From: Thermomicrobiales bacterium
GTDB lineage: Bacteria > Chloroflexota > Chloroflexia > Thermomicrobiales > UBA6265
Assembly (NCBI GenBank): GCA_030447415.1
Contig: JAUJOZ010000012.1
Span: 60,530 to 124,529 of the forward strand
Length of the DNA: 64,000 bases
Direction of reading: 5' to 3'
A program made the position numbers and the translations under genes. The notes below the pieces were generated by a model. The model did no database searches. It saw only the letters and a program-made list of their open reading frames with translations, and was not told the origin of the DNA. Numbering within the stretch: position 1 is the stretch's first letter; each line of letters begins with the position of its first letter. Shown one piece after another: positions 53,907 through 63,393 of the stretch.

Positions 53907-56452
53907 TCATTTCCACCCGTCGTCACCTCGAAGGGTGGCCCCGCACCCGGCCCGGTTGGGAGACAGAACCGTACCTACAGGTGTACAGGTGCTCGGCGCC
54001 ACTGGGACCTCGACTATTGCGCCAAACAGAGCTCCGAGAAGCGTTATGCGCGACGCCGGTCGCTTTCGGGGGCGTCCTGAGGCGACGTGGCGGCCGGCCG
54101 GGTTGGCGCGCAGCCAGGTCCCGGCCGACGACGATGTCGACGGGAGAGGGGCGCCGACGACGGCGGCAATCGCGGCGCGCAGGTGGGGACCGAACCGAGC
54201 GGCAACCCGACGCTGGGCGAGGCGTGCGGCACGCTGACCACCAGGGACGACCCCCGGGCCGGATCCCGCCACGATCAAGGCGGTCGCGCGCAGCCAGGTG
54301 TCGTAGTTCGCGCGGCTGACGTCGCCGTTCGCGAGCTCGGACAGCACCGCCGCCCAAACCTGACCGCTCGGCAAGCCGCACTCCTCGACAAGGAACGTCG
54401 CTGGTACCGGCTCCTCGTCGCCGGCTCCGTTCTGGGGTCGAGGGCGGATAGGGCCTTGCGCCGACCATCACGCGGTGACGGCGCCTCCGCTTCCGACTGG
54501 GCATCGGTCGGGGCGACGGTGAGGACCGCGAGGCGGACCGGGCGGCGCATCGCCTGCTCAGCTTGCGCGATCAGGTCCCGGTAGACCGTCGCCAGTCGAT
54601 CCGCGCGAACCGGATCCGGCACGCCGACGCCACCTCGCCATCGCGGTAGCCGACGATGGCGGTGCCGGCGACGAGCTCGGCGAGGGTCGTGCGATCCAGC
54701 GGCCTCGCAAGCAACCCGACCGTGAACGCCCACGTCCGGCGGCTGCCGTGTCCGTGCGGGAGCGGCAGATCCGGCGCGTCACCGACGAGGTCCGCGACGT
54801 GGGCGCGTTCCCGACGCCGCGGAGGCGGGCGCGCGACACGGCGCTTCGTGGAGTCTGTTCGGCGGTCTGGTCGTCGTGCCGCCTGGTCGATTGCAGAGGT
54901 TCGGGTCCGGTGGACATCCTTGGCTGGGCGGCGGCGTCCACCTCGGTGTCGCCCGGGAAGCCGTCGCGCTCCCAGCGAGCGAGGATCTCGCGCAGGCGGC
55001 GGGGAGCGACAAAGGCGCTGCCGGCCTCGACCGCCTCGTAGACGGCGGCGGCGACCCACCCCCAGCCGCTAGCGCGGTCGGACCGCTGCCGGCCTCCGCG
55101 CAGGCGGGTCGAACCGCTCGGCAAGGCCGCGCGCGGCGCTCGGCCGGCGTCGCGGGGCGCGCGTTGGCCTCCTCGAACGCCAGGATCGCGGCGATCTCGC
55201 CCGGTCCATCATCCGGCGCCGGACGGCCGCCCGGACCGCTCCAACGTGTCCATGCGGATACCGCCTCCGGCTGGTCGCCGTGTTGCTCGGCAACGTGGCA
55301 GCAGTGGGCACGGTCGGTGGAACCCAGGCACCGCGGCCGGCTCGGTCGTGGCCCGAACGTCGCTGGTGAGGACCTCGCCGACCATTTTGGGGTGGCGTCC
55401 TCGGGTCGTCGTCGTAGTTAAACCGGATTGGTCATACGTCGTGTTGGACGGGGCAACAGCGGTCGGCGTCCCTCCGTTGGTCCGGTCAACCGAGGTGGGG
55501 CCGAGAGTCGTCAACGTTTCTGTTGGTCGCATCAACATCCGACAGCGAACCTTCGTTGGTGACTTCAACAACGGTTTCCTGGCCGGTGCCAGATACGCCA
55601 CCGGTGGTGTCGTTGTTGGTCGTCGTTGCTTGTCGGCGTGTCACCGCAAGGTCCGGAGGGCTCGCGACGTGGGGAGGGCGCGCGACGGGCGGCGTGGCCG
55701 GCGGGTGCGGGCGGATGCCTTGTCCTCCTCTCGGGCGGCGCGGGCTGCGAGGCGCTGCCAGAGCCTCCGTGCGGCGCAGTTCCGGCAGAATCCGGTGCCA
55801 CTCGTTGGCGGCGTCGATCGGAGCGAAGCGGGGAGAAGAGCCGCCGCACGTAGCGGTAGACCGCCTTGTCGCGGTCGGCCAGCTCCACCACCCGCAGCAC
55901 GTCGGCGGCGGTGAGCGACGAGCCGTCGGCGTGGTCCTTGACCCGGTAGAAGTTGTGGGGAACGCGCCAGCGCCGGCCCTGCTCGTCCGTGCGCAGGACC
56001 ATCTCCTTGCGGATCTCGATCAGGTCCAGCGCCACCAGGATCTTGTTGATCGTGATCAGCTCGGCGCGATCCTCGCCGTAGAAGTCGGCCTCGCTCTGCT
56101 GCGACGGGAAGGCGTAGCCGCGGTGGGGAGACTCCTCGCGGCGGTCGGTCCAGACCGTGTAGGAGTTGAGGAACCCGATACCCTTCAGGCCGAGCAAGGG
56201 GCGTACTGGGTGACGATGCTGTTCCAGTGCCAGAACCAGCCCCGCCGCCGGGTGTCCTCGCCGCTGCGCGTCGCCGCCGCCCGACCGACCGCACCCGTCA
56301 CGCCGCCCTTCGCCCCGGTTGCCGTGCCCGTCGCGTCGCCCGCGGACGATCGCCCGGCGGATGCGGCCGGCGCGCTGGCGCCGAGCTCCTCCGGAGACGG
56401 CTCGGCGCGAACGGCCCCGAACGGCTGTGGCGATCACGCCGCCACCGTCCAA
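53907..56452 (-). pseudogene. Relic replication-initiator-like gene with a DnaA domain I-like C-terminus
   Basis: About 2.5 kb of decayed minus-strand coding sequence, pieced together from several frames. N-terminal region (56450-55850): 'RRRGWFWHWNSIVTQYAP', then 'LLGLKGIGFLNSYTVWTDRR', 'ESPHRGYAFPSQQSEADFYG', 'ITINKILVALDLIEIRKEMV', 'VPHNFYRVKDHADG' (a winged-helix-like segment). Then 'FAPIDAANEWHRILPELRRT' (about 55830-55760), a Thr/Asn-rich linker (about 55640-55430), 'GEIAAILAFEEANARPATPA' (about 55230), 'GWGWVAAAVYEAVEAGSAFV' with 'LREILARWERDGFPG' (55070-54950), 'ELVAGTAIVGYRDGEVASAC' (54680), and a C-terminal 'VWAAVLSELANGDVSRANYD' with 'TWLRATALIVAG' (54370-54290), which matches DnaA domain I. 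At least six frameshifts. A plasmid/ICE replication initiator is the best guess. Confidence 0.6.
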
Positions 56453-56524
56453 TCGGCGCCGGCTTCGGAAGAAGGCCCGAGAAACCGGCGCGTTGACGTC
56501 TTGACACGCCCCGACGGGGCGTAG

Positions 56525-57405
56525 CTAGAATGCGGCTGTCGCCCGGGTGCAACAAACCCTCCCTTGGCGGGGAACATGGCGGCGGTTATCGAAGCCGGAT
56601 CTCGAACAGGCGGTTTGGCGACGGTCCGTTTGATCCCGGCGAGCGCGGCGGTTCTCGACTCCTTCAGCACAACCGATGGAACCTGAGGGAGGTCGGCGTT
56701 GGCGCGCCGGCCTTCTGCGTTCCTGGCGAACGATCCGCGTCGTCCGGGACGTGAGGCGTCCCGGCGTTGGCGCGCCGGTCGCCGTTCGTCCCCGGCCGCT
56801 TGGCATCGGCCATGGGTTGCGAACGTGGGTCCGCGAAGTGGCGACGGCCGGTCTTGGCGCGTCGGTCCATCCTGCGATGCGCTTCCCGCCTTTCGCGGCG
56901 TCGGTGGCTCGTGCGCCCGCTCCGGCCCCCCTCATTGTACGCGTTCCGTACGCACGTACGTGTGTACGTAGATACGCCCGCAGGTCGTCGAAGATCGCCG
57001 AACTCCCAGCGACCAGCATCTCCTCTGCGCGAGCCGGGTTCGCCCCGCCGCTGGTTCCGGCCTGACGCCGGATCGAGATCCCTCGCTCACCCGTCCCGGC
57101 TTCGTCCAGGAGGGCGGCAAGAAGCTCGATCCCGAGTCCGACCAGATCGCTCTTTTCGATGCGGCGCGTCGCCGTCGCGTTCAGGCGGGCGTGCAGCTCG
57201 CCCAGGAGCCGCACCTGCGCCGGCTCCAGTTGGGCGCTGATCTGCTTGCGCCCGCGCCGTCGGGCGCCGGCGCCCGGCGGTCGATGCTGCCGGTCAGCAC
57301 GTCCGCCGCCCGGAACGGCCGCGACGGGCTTGACTCTGATGGATGCTGGCCGTTGTCCTTGCCGATCGACGTAGGCGGGGTGTCCGCGTCTGCCGTGGTG
57401 TCATG
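56525..57405 (-). pseudogene. Frameshifted ribbon-helix-helix-like maintenance protein
   Basis: Begins where the ATPase stop overlaps an ATG (ATGA at 57401-57405). The first 50 residues ('FRAADVLTGSIDRRAPAPDG') are in one frame; after a shift near 57250 the frame continues 'RKQISAQLEPAQVRLLGELH' and 'IEKSDLVGLGIELLAALLDE', a strand plus two helices as in ribbon-helix-helix DNA-binding proteins. Further on: 'AEEMLVAGSSAIFDDLRAYL'. The last 400 bp is Arg/Pro-rich and probably decayed. In the order of the operon it takes the place of a ParB-like or copy-control partner; that role is inferred from position. Confidence 0.45.
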
Positions 57406-58377
57406 CGTGGCTCGCCTCCCGGAACGTGGTCCCGTTGGTCGCCGTCGCGAAGCCGTCCCGCTCGATCGGGATGCGGGCCTGGATGACCGGGCCGTTCCCG
57501 CGGTCGAGATCGGATCCGTCGCGTCCCGCCAGGCCCGGGGTGCCGGTGAAGACCCGGCGGCCGATCACGCTGGCGGCTAACGCACCGTCGACGGTGTCGC
57601 GGCCGAGGAAGGCGGCCTCGACGAGGCAGTCGGCGCAGAAGTTGGTGATCGCCCGCGGGACACCGCCGGAGCGCTCGTGGATCACGTCGATCGCCTCCTG
57701 GGTGAAGAGGGGCGGCGCCTGCGGCGAGCGGCCGGCGATGGCGAGCCGGTGGGCGATCATGCCGGCGGTGTCGCGCCGGTTGAGCGGGTTGAGCTTGTGG
57801 TCCATGCCGACCCGCTGGGCGAGGTTGCGCTTGCGGACGATCTTCTCCTCCAGTTCCGGCTGGGCGAAGATGACGATGTTGATCAGCTTCTCGGTCGGGG
57901 TCTCGAACGAGAGGAACGTGCGCAGGATCTCGAGTTGGGACCCGGCCAGGTTCTGCCCCTCGTCGATCACCAGCAGCACCCGCCGCCGCGCCAGGTGCAT
58001 CGCCTCCAGGTAACGGAGGAAGTCGGTCGTCAGGTCGAGCCCGGTGCGGCCCTGGGGGGCGACCCCGAACTGGCCGAGGATCGAGCGCAGGAACTGGACG
58101 TCGGTGCGGCAGTCGCGCGGGTTGTTGACGATCCCGATCTCAACGGGGGATCGCCGCCGGCCGGCCGCACTTGCAGCTCCTGGAGCAGGGCCACCTTGAT
58201 GGTGGTCTTGCCGTAGCCGATGTCGCCGATGATCACGGAGAGGCCGCGCTGGAGGTGGATGGCGAGCTTGAGGCGCTCGTAGCAGTCCTCGTGGCCGAGC
58301 GTCTTGTAGAACATCTCCGGATCGGGCGTGGTGCCGAACGGCTCGCGCGCCAACCCGAAGCGCTGGTAGTAGGTCAT
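57401..58377 (-). pseudogene. ExeA/TniB-like AAA ATPase with one frameshift
   Basis: Start ATG at 58375-58377. N-terminal part: 'MTYYQRFGLAREPFGTTPDP' typical of ExeA/GspA-like ATPases, then Walker A 'IIGDIGYGKTTIKVALLQEL' (about residue 50). Near 58150 the frame breaks; one base restores 'VEIGIVNNPRDCRTDVQFLR' and 'QGRTGLDLTTDFLRYLEAMH', leading into the second frame at 58000: Walker B 'RRRVLLVIDEGQNLAGSQLE', 'VIFAQPELEEKIVRKRNLAQ' (arginine region), 'LNPLNRRDTAGMIAHRLAIA' and 'SGGVPRAITNFCADCLVEAA' (sensor-2). The stop overlaps the next gene (ATGA). Related ATPases load transposases or feed secretion systems; here it sits in a maintenance-like operon. Confidence 0.75.
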
Positions 58378-58434
58378 CGCGCCACGCTCTCGCTACCCGC
58401 CGTCATCGCCATTCTCCCCACTTCCTCACCCCGA

Positions 58435-58737
58435 CTACCGCCCCAGTTGCTGCCGGATCTCCCGGATGCCGGCTCCGTCCCGCCGCCGGGCCACGATCTC
58501 TCGCAGGGTGGCCAGCTCCGCCTCGTCGAAGAGGAGGTAGCCGCTCTGGTGCGGGCGGTCGGCACGATCAGCCCCTCCCGAAGGTAGAAGTCCAGGTGGG
58601 TGCGGGGAAGGCCGGTCGCGGCGCGAAGGTCGCTCGTCATGTAGAACCGCGCCATCCCCGACGACGCCCGGGTGGCCGGCGCGGGCGGCGGCCGGGGTCG
58701 TGTCGTAGGTCATCTCGACGGTGAGCGTGTCGGTCAT
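58435..58737 (-). pseudogene. MerR-like HTH regulator with two frameshifts
   Basis: Start ATG 58735-58737. After 'TLTVEMTYDTTPAAARAGHP' the frame shifts by one base to 'MARFYMTSDLRAATGLPRTH' and 'LDFYLREGLIVPT', a MerR-type winged helix, then shifts again to 'HQSGYLLFDEAELATLREIV' and 'GAGIREIRQQLGR' with TAG at 58435. With two single-base corrections it is a complete 100-residue MerR-like protein. First gene of the relic operon, 57 bp upstream of the ATPase gene, with a promoter at 58841. Confidence 0.7.
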
Positions 58738-58840
58738 CGCGGGTCCTCCACCACGGCGTGCGCTCCTTCTGAGGGACACCGCCGTTTATCCCCTCGCAAC
58801 CACACCAGCGAGCGCATCCGCTCTGCAAGTGCATAGTGCG

Positions 58841-58868
58841 ATCTTAGCGGTGGCCCTGGGGGTGTAAA
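58841..58868 (-). promoter_or_regulatory. Promoter of the MerR-ATPase-RHH-Rep operon
   Basis: On the minus strand: TTTACA (58863-58868), a 16-bp spacer, TAAGAT (58841-58846). The MerR-like start codon is about 100 bp further along. The TGTACGTACA palindrome lies 30 bp upstream of the -35. Confidence 0.45.
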
Positions 58869-58897
58869 CCGGTTGTCCCAGTGTCACCACGAGGGGA

Positions 58898-58907
58898 TGT
58901 ACGTACA
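58898..58907. promoter_or_regulatory. Palindrome TGTACGTACA, possible operator
   Basis: Perfect 10-bp palindrome, A/T-rich for this DNA, between the relic operon and the membrane protein gene. Related TGTACGTACG occurs at 8826-8835 and GCACGTACGTGTGTACGTA at 56952-56970. Confidence 0.3.
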
Positions 58908-59373
58908 CATTGCGCAGGCACCAGATCTTGGGTGTGGAGCGCGGCGAGTTGTCTGCTACGTCACTGTTTTGACGGGGAGACGACTCATGCCGGGCGGCTC
59001 GCCCCGCTATACTCTCTGCCCGGGGAGTAGAAGAGCAGGGGTTCGAGCGCAGGTCGTGCGGCCGCGCACGGCGCGCGACCGTCTGAGGTCACGTCACAGC
59101 AATCGAGGAGCAACGCAGCGGATGGAGCCGAGACCAGCCCACCTTCGATCCCGTCAGCCGGTCGATGAATCGGCCGCATCACCTCGCCAGCGGCTCCCGC
59201 CGAGGTCGGCCCCTTCAGCGCCTGCACCGGCCCCCGAGGCGCCGCCAGAGGAGACGGCGCGCCTGGAGCCGCCGAGGAGGCCTTCGCGGCCTGAGTCCTC
59301 GCGCCGACTCGGCCCCGACCGAGTCCTTCGCTGCCACGCCGCCGCGCCCGCTCGACCCGAGTCGGCTCGCCGT

Positions 59374-60359
59374 ATGACCCACGAGCGCGGGTCTACGGCC
59401 ACCTCGCCGTACGAGCCAATGGGGCAGACGGAGACCGCCGTGCCGGGATCCACGCCGACGGTCCCGGCCGACGAGACTGCCCCGGCTACTTCTCGCGGAC
59501 GCGGCCGTCGCCTCCTTGGTGCTGGACTCGCGGCGCTCCTGTTGCTGGCTATGGCCGGTGGCCTCGCCTTTGCCTTCGACCGTTTCCGGGATGGGGACGA
59601 TGACGACGGGGTGGCGGGTGTCGCGGCGACGGCGACGGCGATCCGCGGGACGGAAGAAGCAGAGTTGGCCGCCCTCCGGGCTACCCACCCCTCCGCCGAC
59701 ACCTGCCGCCGACGGTCGCCCCGACCGCGACCCGCGACCCCTGCCCCGACACCGACGCCGAAGCCGACCACGGTCCCGACGCCGACACACGACGCGCCAC
59801 TGGCGCCGGAGCCGGCGCCGCCAGCACCCGCGCGCCCACCCCCGACGATGCCCCGGCGCCGCCGCCGGACAGCCTGGAGGCGCTGCTGCCGACAGAGGAA
59901 CAGGTGCCGGAGGGGCTGACTCAGACCACGGAGGGCGAGCGGACGGAAGAGGAGGTTGCCGGCGCGCTCGGCACGGACGACGCGGCTCAACGACTCGAGG
60001 ATTGGGGATGGGAGGGCAACGTCTTCCGGGAGTTCGATCTTCCGGCCGATGCCGACGCCTCACCTGATCAGACCAACCATGTTGACGTCAGCGTGCACCG
60101 CTTCGGCAGCCCCGAGGCGGCGGAAGAGGCGCTTCCCTACTTCTCCGATCTGGTCGTGGACGCCCAGGGGCTGGAGGATGTCGAGGTCGATCCGGTTGGG
60201 GATGAGGTGCGGGCCCTCTCGGGCGCACCCGACGGCGCCAACCTGGTGATTCTGTACATCCGCTCCGGTACGGATCTGATCCGCATCGGCACCGCATCGC
60301 CGGAAGGAGACCCGACCCCGGACGCCCTGGCCGTGGCGGAGGCGATCCTCGACCGCTAG
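59374..60359 (+). pseudogene. Membrane protein with Pro/Thr-rich linker, frameshift in the linker
   Basis: The first frame (ATG 59374) encodes a cytoplasmic Thr/Pro-rich part, one membrane helix ('LLGAGLAALLLLAMAGGLAF') and the start of a linker ('TPAPTPTPKPTTVPTPTHDA'). A one-base shift between about 59690 and 59880 moves into the frame that reads 'APTPDDAPAPPPDSLEALLP' and then an intact extracytoplasmic domain: 'EEQVPEGLTQTTEGERTEEE', 'VSVHRFGSPEAAEEALPYFS', 'GDEVRALSGAPDGANLVILY', ending at TAG 60359. The outer domain resembles exported proteins that measure or bind a ligand at the surface; family not recognised. A plausible single protein of about 330 residues if the shift is an error. 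Confidence 0.6.
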
Positions 60360-60644
60360 CCGGGGCGTGATTGTGGGCAGTGGTGAGGGGCGACCCGCTT
60401 GACGCCTGCCCTGCATCACCATGCCTGGATGCTTCTTCGTCCCAGAGAGGTGTTGCCGGTGGGTTGGATCATTGGCTACGGGAGGAGTTGCCCGGTCGGG
60501 GACTGGCTGCGGAGTCCAACGGTGTGCTGAGGGGGAGTGGGCCGCAGCGTGATGGTTCGCGGCCGCTATCATGGGCATCGGTAGGGATCGGCGACCACGC
60601 GCTGGAATCTGGAACAAGGGGCGGCATGCTGGCCACACGCGACC
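60360..60644. other. Intergenic before the arsenic cluster
   Basis: 285 bp, no gene and no convincing promoter pair. Confidence 0.35.
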
Positions 60645-61016
60645 GTGTTCGACGAGGCGGTGGACGCGCTCAAGTTTCTGAGCGACCGGAACCGGCTGCG
60701 GATCTTGTCGGTCTTGACGCGGGCTGAGACCTGCGTCTGCGACCTGATCGACGAACTGGAGCTGCCCCAGAGCCTGGTCTCCTACCACCTCGGCAAGCTC
60801 AAGAAGGCGGGGCTGGTGCGGACGCGGCGCGACGCCCAGTGGATCTACTACTCTCTCGACCCAGACGCCTGGGCGCGGCTGATCGCGCCGCTCGCCGGGG
60901 TGGTCTCCCCATCCCGCTCCCCCCGGAGGCCGCCTACGGTGCCAGCCGCCGCTGCGATCTCGTGCCGCCGGACCCTGCCCGCGTGCGCCGACGACGGCGA
61001 GGCGGAGTGCTGCTAG
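60645..61016 (+). CDS. arsR: ArsR-family arsenic-responsive repressor
   Basis: A 123-residue winged-helix repressor. The core 'ALKFLSDRNRLRILSVLTRA' is followed by the As(III)-sensing 'ETCVCDLIDELELPQSLVSY' (CVCD) and the recognition helix 'SYHLGKLKKAGLVRTRRDAQ'. The C-terminal 30 residues end 'ADDGEAECC', an extra cysteine pair, but the stretch before it (Ser/Pro/Arg-rich) looks read in a wrong frame: an adjacent frame gives 'PLPPEAAYGASRRCDLVPPD', which is more protein-like. Two compensating single-base indels are suspected at about 60910 and 60995. Start taken at GTG 60645; an ATG at 60626 fits the family better if one base is missing. Confidence 0.82.
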   Translation: MFDEAVDALKFLSDRNRLRILSVLTRAETCVCDLIDELELPQSLVSYHLGKLKKAGLVRTRRDAQWIYYSLDPDAWARLIAPLAGVVSPSRSPRRPPTVPAAAAISCRRTLPACADDGEAECC

Positions 61017-61216
61017 GCGTCCGCCGGCATGCGATCGTCGCTTCTGCGCGTCATAGGTCGCGTGATCGCTTGGGCAAGAACTTGGGGGATCGCCGCCTCG
61101 TGTATATGAGTGGTGGCTGATATGCTATGGCGGCGCAACGAGGCGAGGATCGGACGCCGGCCCGATGCGCCAGGCAACGTTCGGCCGCGTCAACGCACAG
61201 GTGGACTTCCTCTGCT

Positions 61217-62385
61217 ATGGCTGTACAACTCGACCATGTTGGACCCGTTGCTGCCGCTTCGCCGGTCGTCAAGCCGCAGCTCTCGCTGATCGATCGTTTC
61301 CTGCCGCTCTGGATCTTCGTGGCCATGGCGCTGGGCGTTGGCCTGGGCCGCGCCTTTCCCGGCCTCGGCGGCGCGCTGGACAGGGTCAAGATCGCGGGCG
61401 TCTCGCTGCCCATCGCCGCCGGGCTGCTCTGGATGATGTATCCGGTGCTGGCCAAGGTGCGTTACGAATCCCTGGGCCGGTTCCGGGCGCAGGGCCGGCT
61501 CTTTGCCGCGTCGGTGCTCTTCAACTGGGTGCTGGGTCCGCTGCTCATGTTTGGGTTGGCCTGGCTCTTCCTGCCCGACCTGCCGCACTACCGCAACGGG
61601 CTGATCCTGATCGGCCTCGCCCGCTGCATCGCGATGGTGCTGATCTGGAACATGCTCGCCCGCGGCGACGGCGAGGCGGCGGCTGTGCTCGTCGCGCTCA
61701 ACTCGCTCTTCCAGATCGCGATGTACTCCGTCCTCGGCTGGCTCTTCCTCACCGTCATCCCCGGCTGGTTCGGCGCCGAGCAGACGGCGGTGGAGATCTC
61801 GATGTGGGAGATCGCCAAGAGCGTGCTCATCTTTCTCGGCATCCCGCTCGCCGCCGGGGCGATCACCCGGCTGACGCTGGTGCGGGCGAAGGGCCGGGAC
61901 TGGTACGACCACACCTTGATGCCGCGGCTCGGCCCGACCGCGCTGCTGGGTCTGCTCTACACCATCGTCCTGATGTTCGCGATGCAGGGCGATCGGATCG
62001 TGGATCTGCCGCTGGACGTGGTGCGGATCGCCATCCCGCTGGCCGTCTACTTCGGCGTGATGTTCACCCTCGCCTTCGTCGTTTCCAAGCGGCTCGGCTT
62101 CGGCTACCCGGAGACGGCGGCGCTCTCCTTCACCGCGGCCGGCAACAACTTCGAGCTGGCGATCGCGGTCTCCGTCGGCGTCTTCGGGATCGCCTCGGGG
62201 AGGCGCTGGCGGGCGTGGTCGGGCCGCTGATCGAGGTGCCGGCGCTGATCGGGCTCGTCTACGTCTCCCTGTGGCTCAAGCGCCGGCTCTTCCCGGAGGC
62301 CGGAGGCGGAGGTTGGCCGGGTCGCGCCCAATCGGGCCGGGAACGCGGCGCGCCGCACGTCGCCACGAGGAGGAGATCATGTTGA
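61217..62385 (+). pseudogene. acr3: ACR3-type arsenite efflux permease, frameshifted near the C-terminus
   Basis: Start ATG 61217. About 330 residues are intact with ten membrane helices: 'LSLIDRFLPLWIFVAMALGV', 'GLLWMMYPVLAKVRYE', 'LARCIAMVLIWNMLARGDGE' (the conserved Cys of ACR3) and 'AALSFTAAGNNFELAIAVSV'. At about 62200 the frame breaks: the first frame ends at TGA 62228-62230 with Arg-rich residues, while the next frame continues 'EALAGVVGPLIEVPALIGLV' and 'YVSLWLKRRLFPEAGG', the normal C-terminus. One lost base explains it. ACR3 exports arsenite using the proton gradient. The gene follows arsR. Confidence 0.85.
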
Positions 62386-62624
62386 TGGACGGTGCGCTTG
62401 CTGGTGTGCCGAAGGACATGCCGGCGGTGATCGACCTCGTCCGGCGCGAAGCGCGGGAGGAGTGTGTGGACGATCGCCTTCCGGCCCCGGTGCTGGAGCG
62501 GTGCGTGCGCGACGCCGTGGATGGGTTGTGGGACAGCCGGATCAAGGTCTTCGTGCCGCTGCTGGCCCTGCGCCGGGTGCGCAACTGCATCCGGGCCGGC
62601 ACCTGCGACGGCGACGATTGGTAG
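62379..62624 (+). CDS. Small three-helix-bundle protein of the arsenic cluster
   Basis: An 81-residue protein. ATG at 62379 has GAGGAGGAG upstream and overlaps the intended end of ACR3. Helices: 'MPAVIDLVRREAREECVDDR', 'PVLERCVRDAVDGLWDS', and 'IKVFVPLLALRRVRNCIRAG'. The 'SRIKVFVPLLALRR' end resembles the 'three-helix bundle dimerization' family often found beside arsenic or oxidative-stress genes. Three cysteines could respond to thiol agents. It is co-directional and close (9 bp) to the metallophosphatase. Confidence 0.7.
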   Translation: MLMDGALAGVPKDMPAVIDLVRREAREECVDDRLPAPVLERCVRDAVDGLWDSRIKVFVPLLALRRVRNCIRAGTCDGDDW

Positions 62625-62632
62625 GGGGCGGT

Positions 62633-63367
62633 ATGGCCACCCGGATCGCCGTCTTCTCCGATCTGCACGGCAACAGCGCGGCGACGGCGGCGACCCTGGC
62701 CGCGATCGAGGCGGCAGCACCGGACGCCGTCTACTGTCTGGGCGATCTGGTCGGCTACGGGGCCTGTCCGAACGAGACGATCGAGTTGATCCGGGAGCGC
62801 GAGATCCCGACGATCATGGGCAACTACGACGACGGGGTCGGGTTCGACCGGGACGACTGCGGCTGCGCCTACAAGGACGCGGCGGAGGCGGCGCGGGGCC
62901 AAGCGTCTCTCTTCTGGACGCGGCAGAAGACGACGGCGGAGCACAAGACCTACCTGCGGTCGCTGCCGCCGGAGATCCGCTTCGAGGCGGAGGGCGTCCG
63001 GTTCCGCCTGGTCCACGGCAGCCCGCGGCGGATGAACGAGTACCTGTTCGAGGACCGCGATCCCCGCTCCCTGGAGCGCATTGCTGAGGCGGCCGATTGC
63101 GACGTGCTGGTCTTCGGACACACCCACAAGCCGTGGGTGCGGGAGATCGCCGGGGTGCTGATGGTCAACGAGGGGAGCGCCGGCAAGCCGAAGGACGGCG
63201 ATCCTCGGGCGGCCTGGGCGCTCTTCACCCTCGCCGCCGGCATTCCGCCCGTGGTCGAGATCCTGCGCGTGCCTTACGACGTGGCGGCGATGGCCGCCGC
63301 GATCCGGGCGGCCGACGCGCTGCCCGACGAGTTCGCGCGGGACCTGGAAACGGGAGGCCTTGGCTGA
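62633..63367 (+). CDS. Calcineurin-like metallophosphatase (YfcE-like)
   Basis: A 244-residue phosphoesterase starting ATG 62633 (GGGGGCGGT upstream). Metal motifs: 'IAVFSDLHGNSAATAATLAA' (D-x-H), 'YCLGDLVGYGACPNETIELI' (GD), 'IMGNYDDGVGFDRDDCGC' (GNxD), 'FRLVHGSPRRMNEYLF' (H) and 'LVFGHTHKPWVREIAG' (GHTH), with 'MVNEGSAGKPKDGD' at the end. This is the full YfcE/MJ0936-type set. A gene of this type often accompanies arsenic genes, but its role there is unproven. The gene is intact between two frameshifted ones. It ends 26 bp before the last gene. Confidence 0.9.
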   Translation: MATRIAVFSDLHGNSAATAATLAAIEAAAPDAVYCLGDLVGYGACPNETIELIREREIPTIMGNYDDGVGFDRDDCGCAYKDAAEAARGQASLFWTRQKTTAEHKTYLRSLPPEIRFEAEGVRFRLVHGSPRRMNEYLFEDRDPRSLERIAEAADCDVLVFGHTHKPWVREIAGVLMVNEGSAGKPKDGDPRAAWALFTLAAGIPPVVEILRVPYDVAAMAAAIRAADALPDEFARDLETGGLG

Positions 63368-63393
63368 CCGACCAAGGAACCTCTCTGCTGCGG

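Noticed and set aside
55390..55640. Repetitive GTCGTCGTTGGTC-type sequence, considered as a CRISPR or tandem repeat
   Set aside because: No constant repeat and spacer spacing; on the minus strand it encodes a Thr/Asn-rich linker of the relic initiator gene.
56670..56900. Recurrent TTGGCGCGCCGG segments, considered as iterons
   Set aside because: Only three imperfect, unevenly spaced copies; more likely low-complexity linker coding sequence.
58873..59373. N-terminal extension of the Pro/Thr-rich membrane protein to 58873
   Set aside because: Arg/Ser/Pro-rich with no protein-like character and no ribosome binding site; ATG 59374 lies just before the membrane segment.
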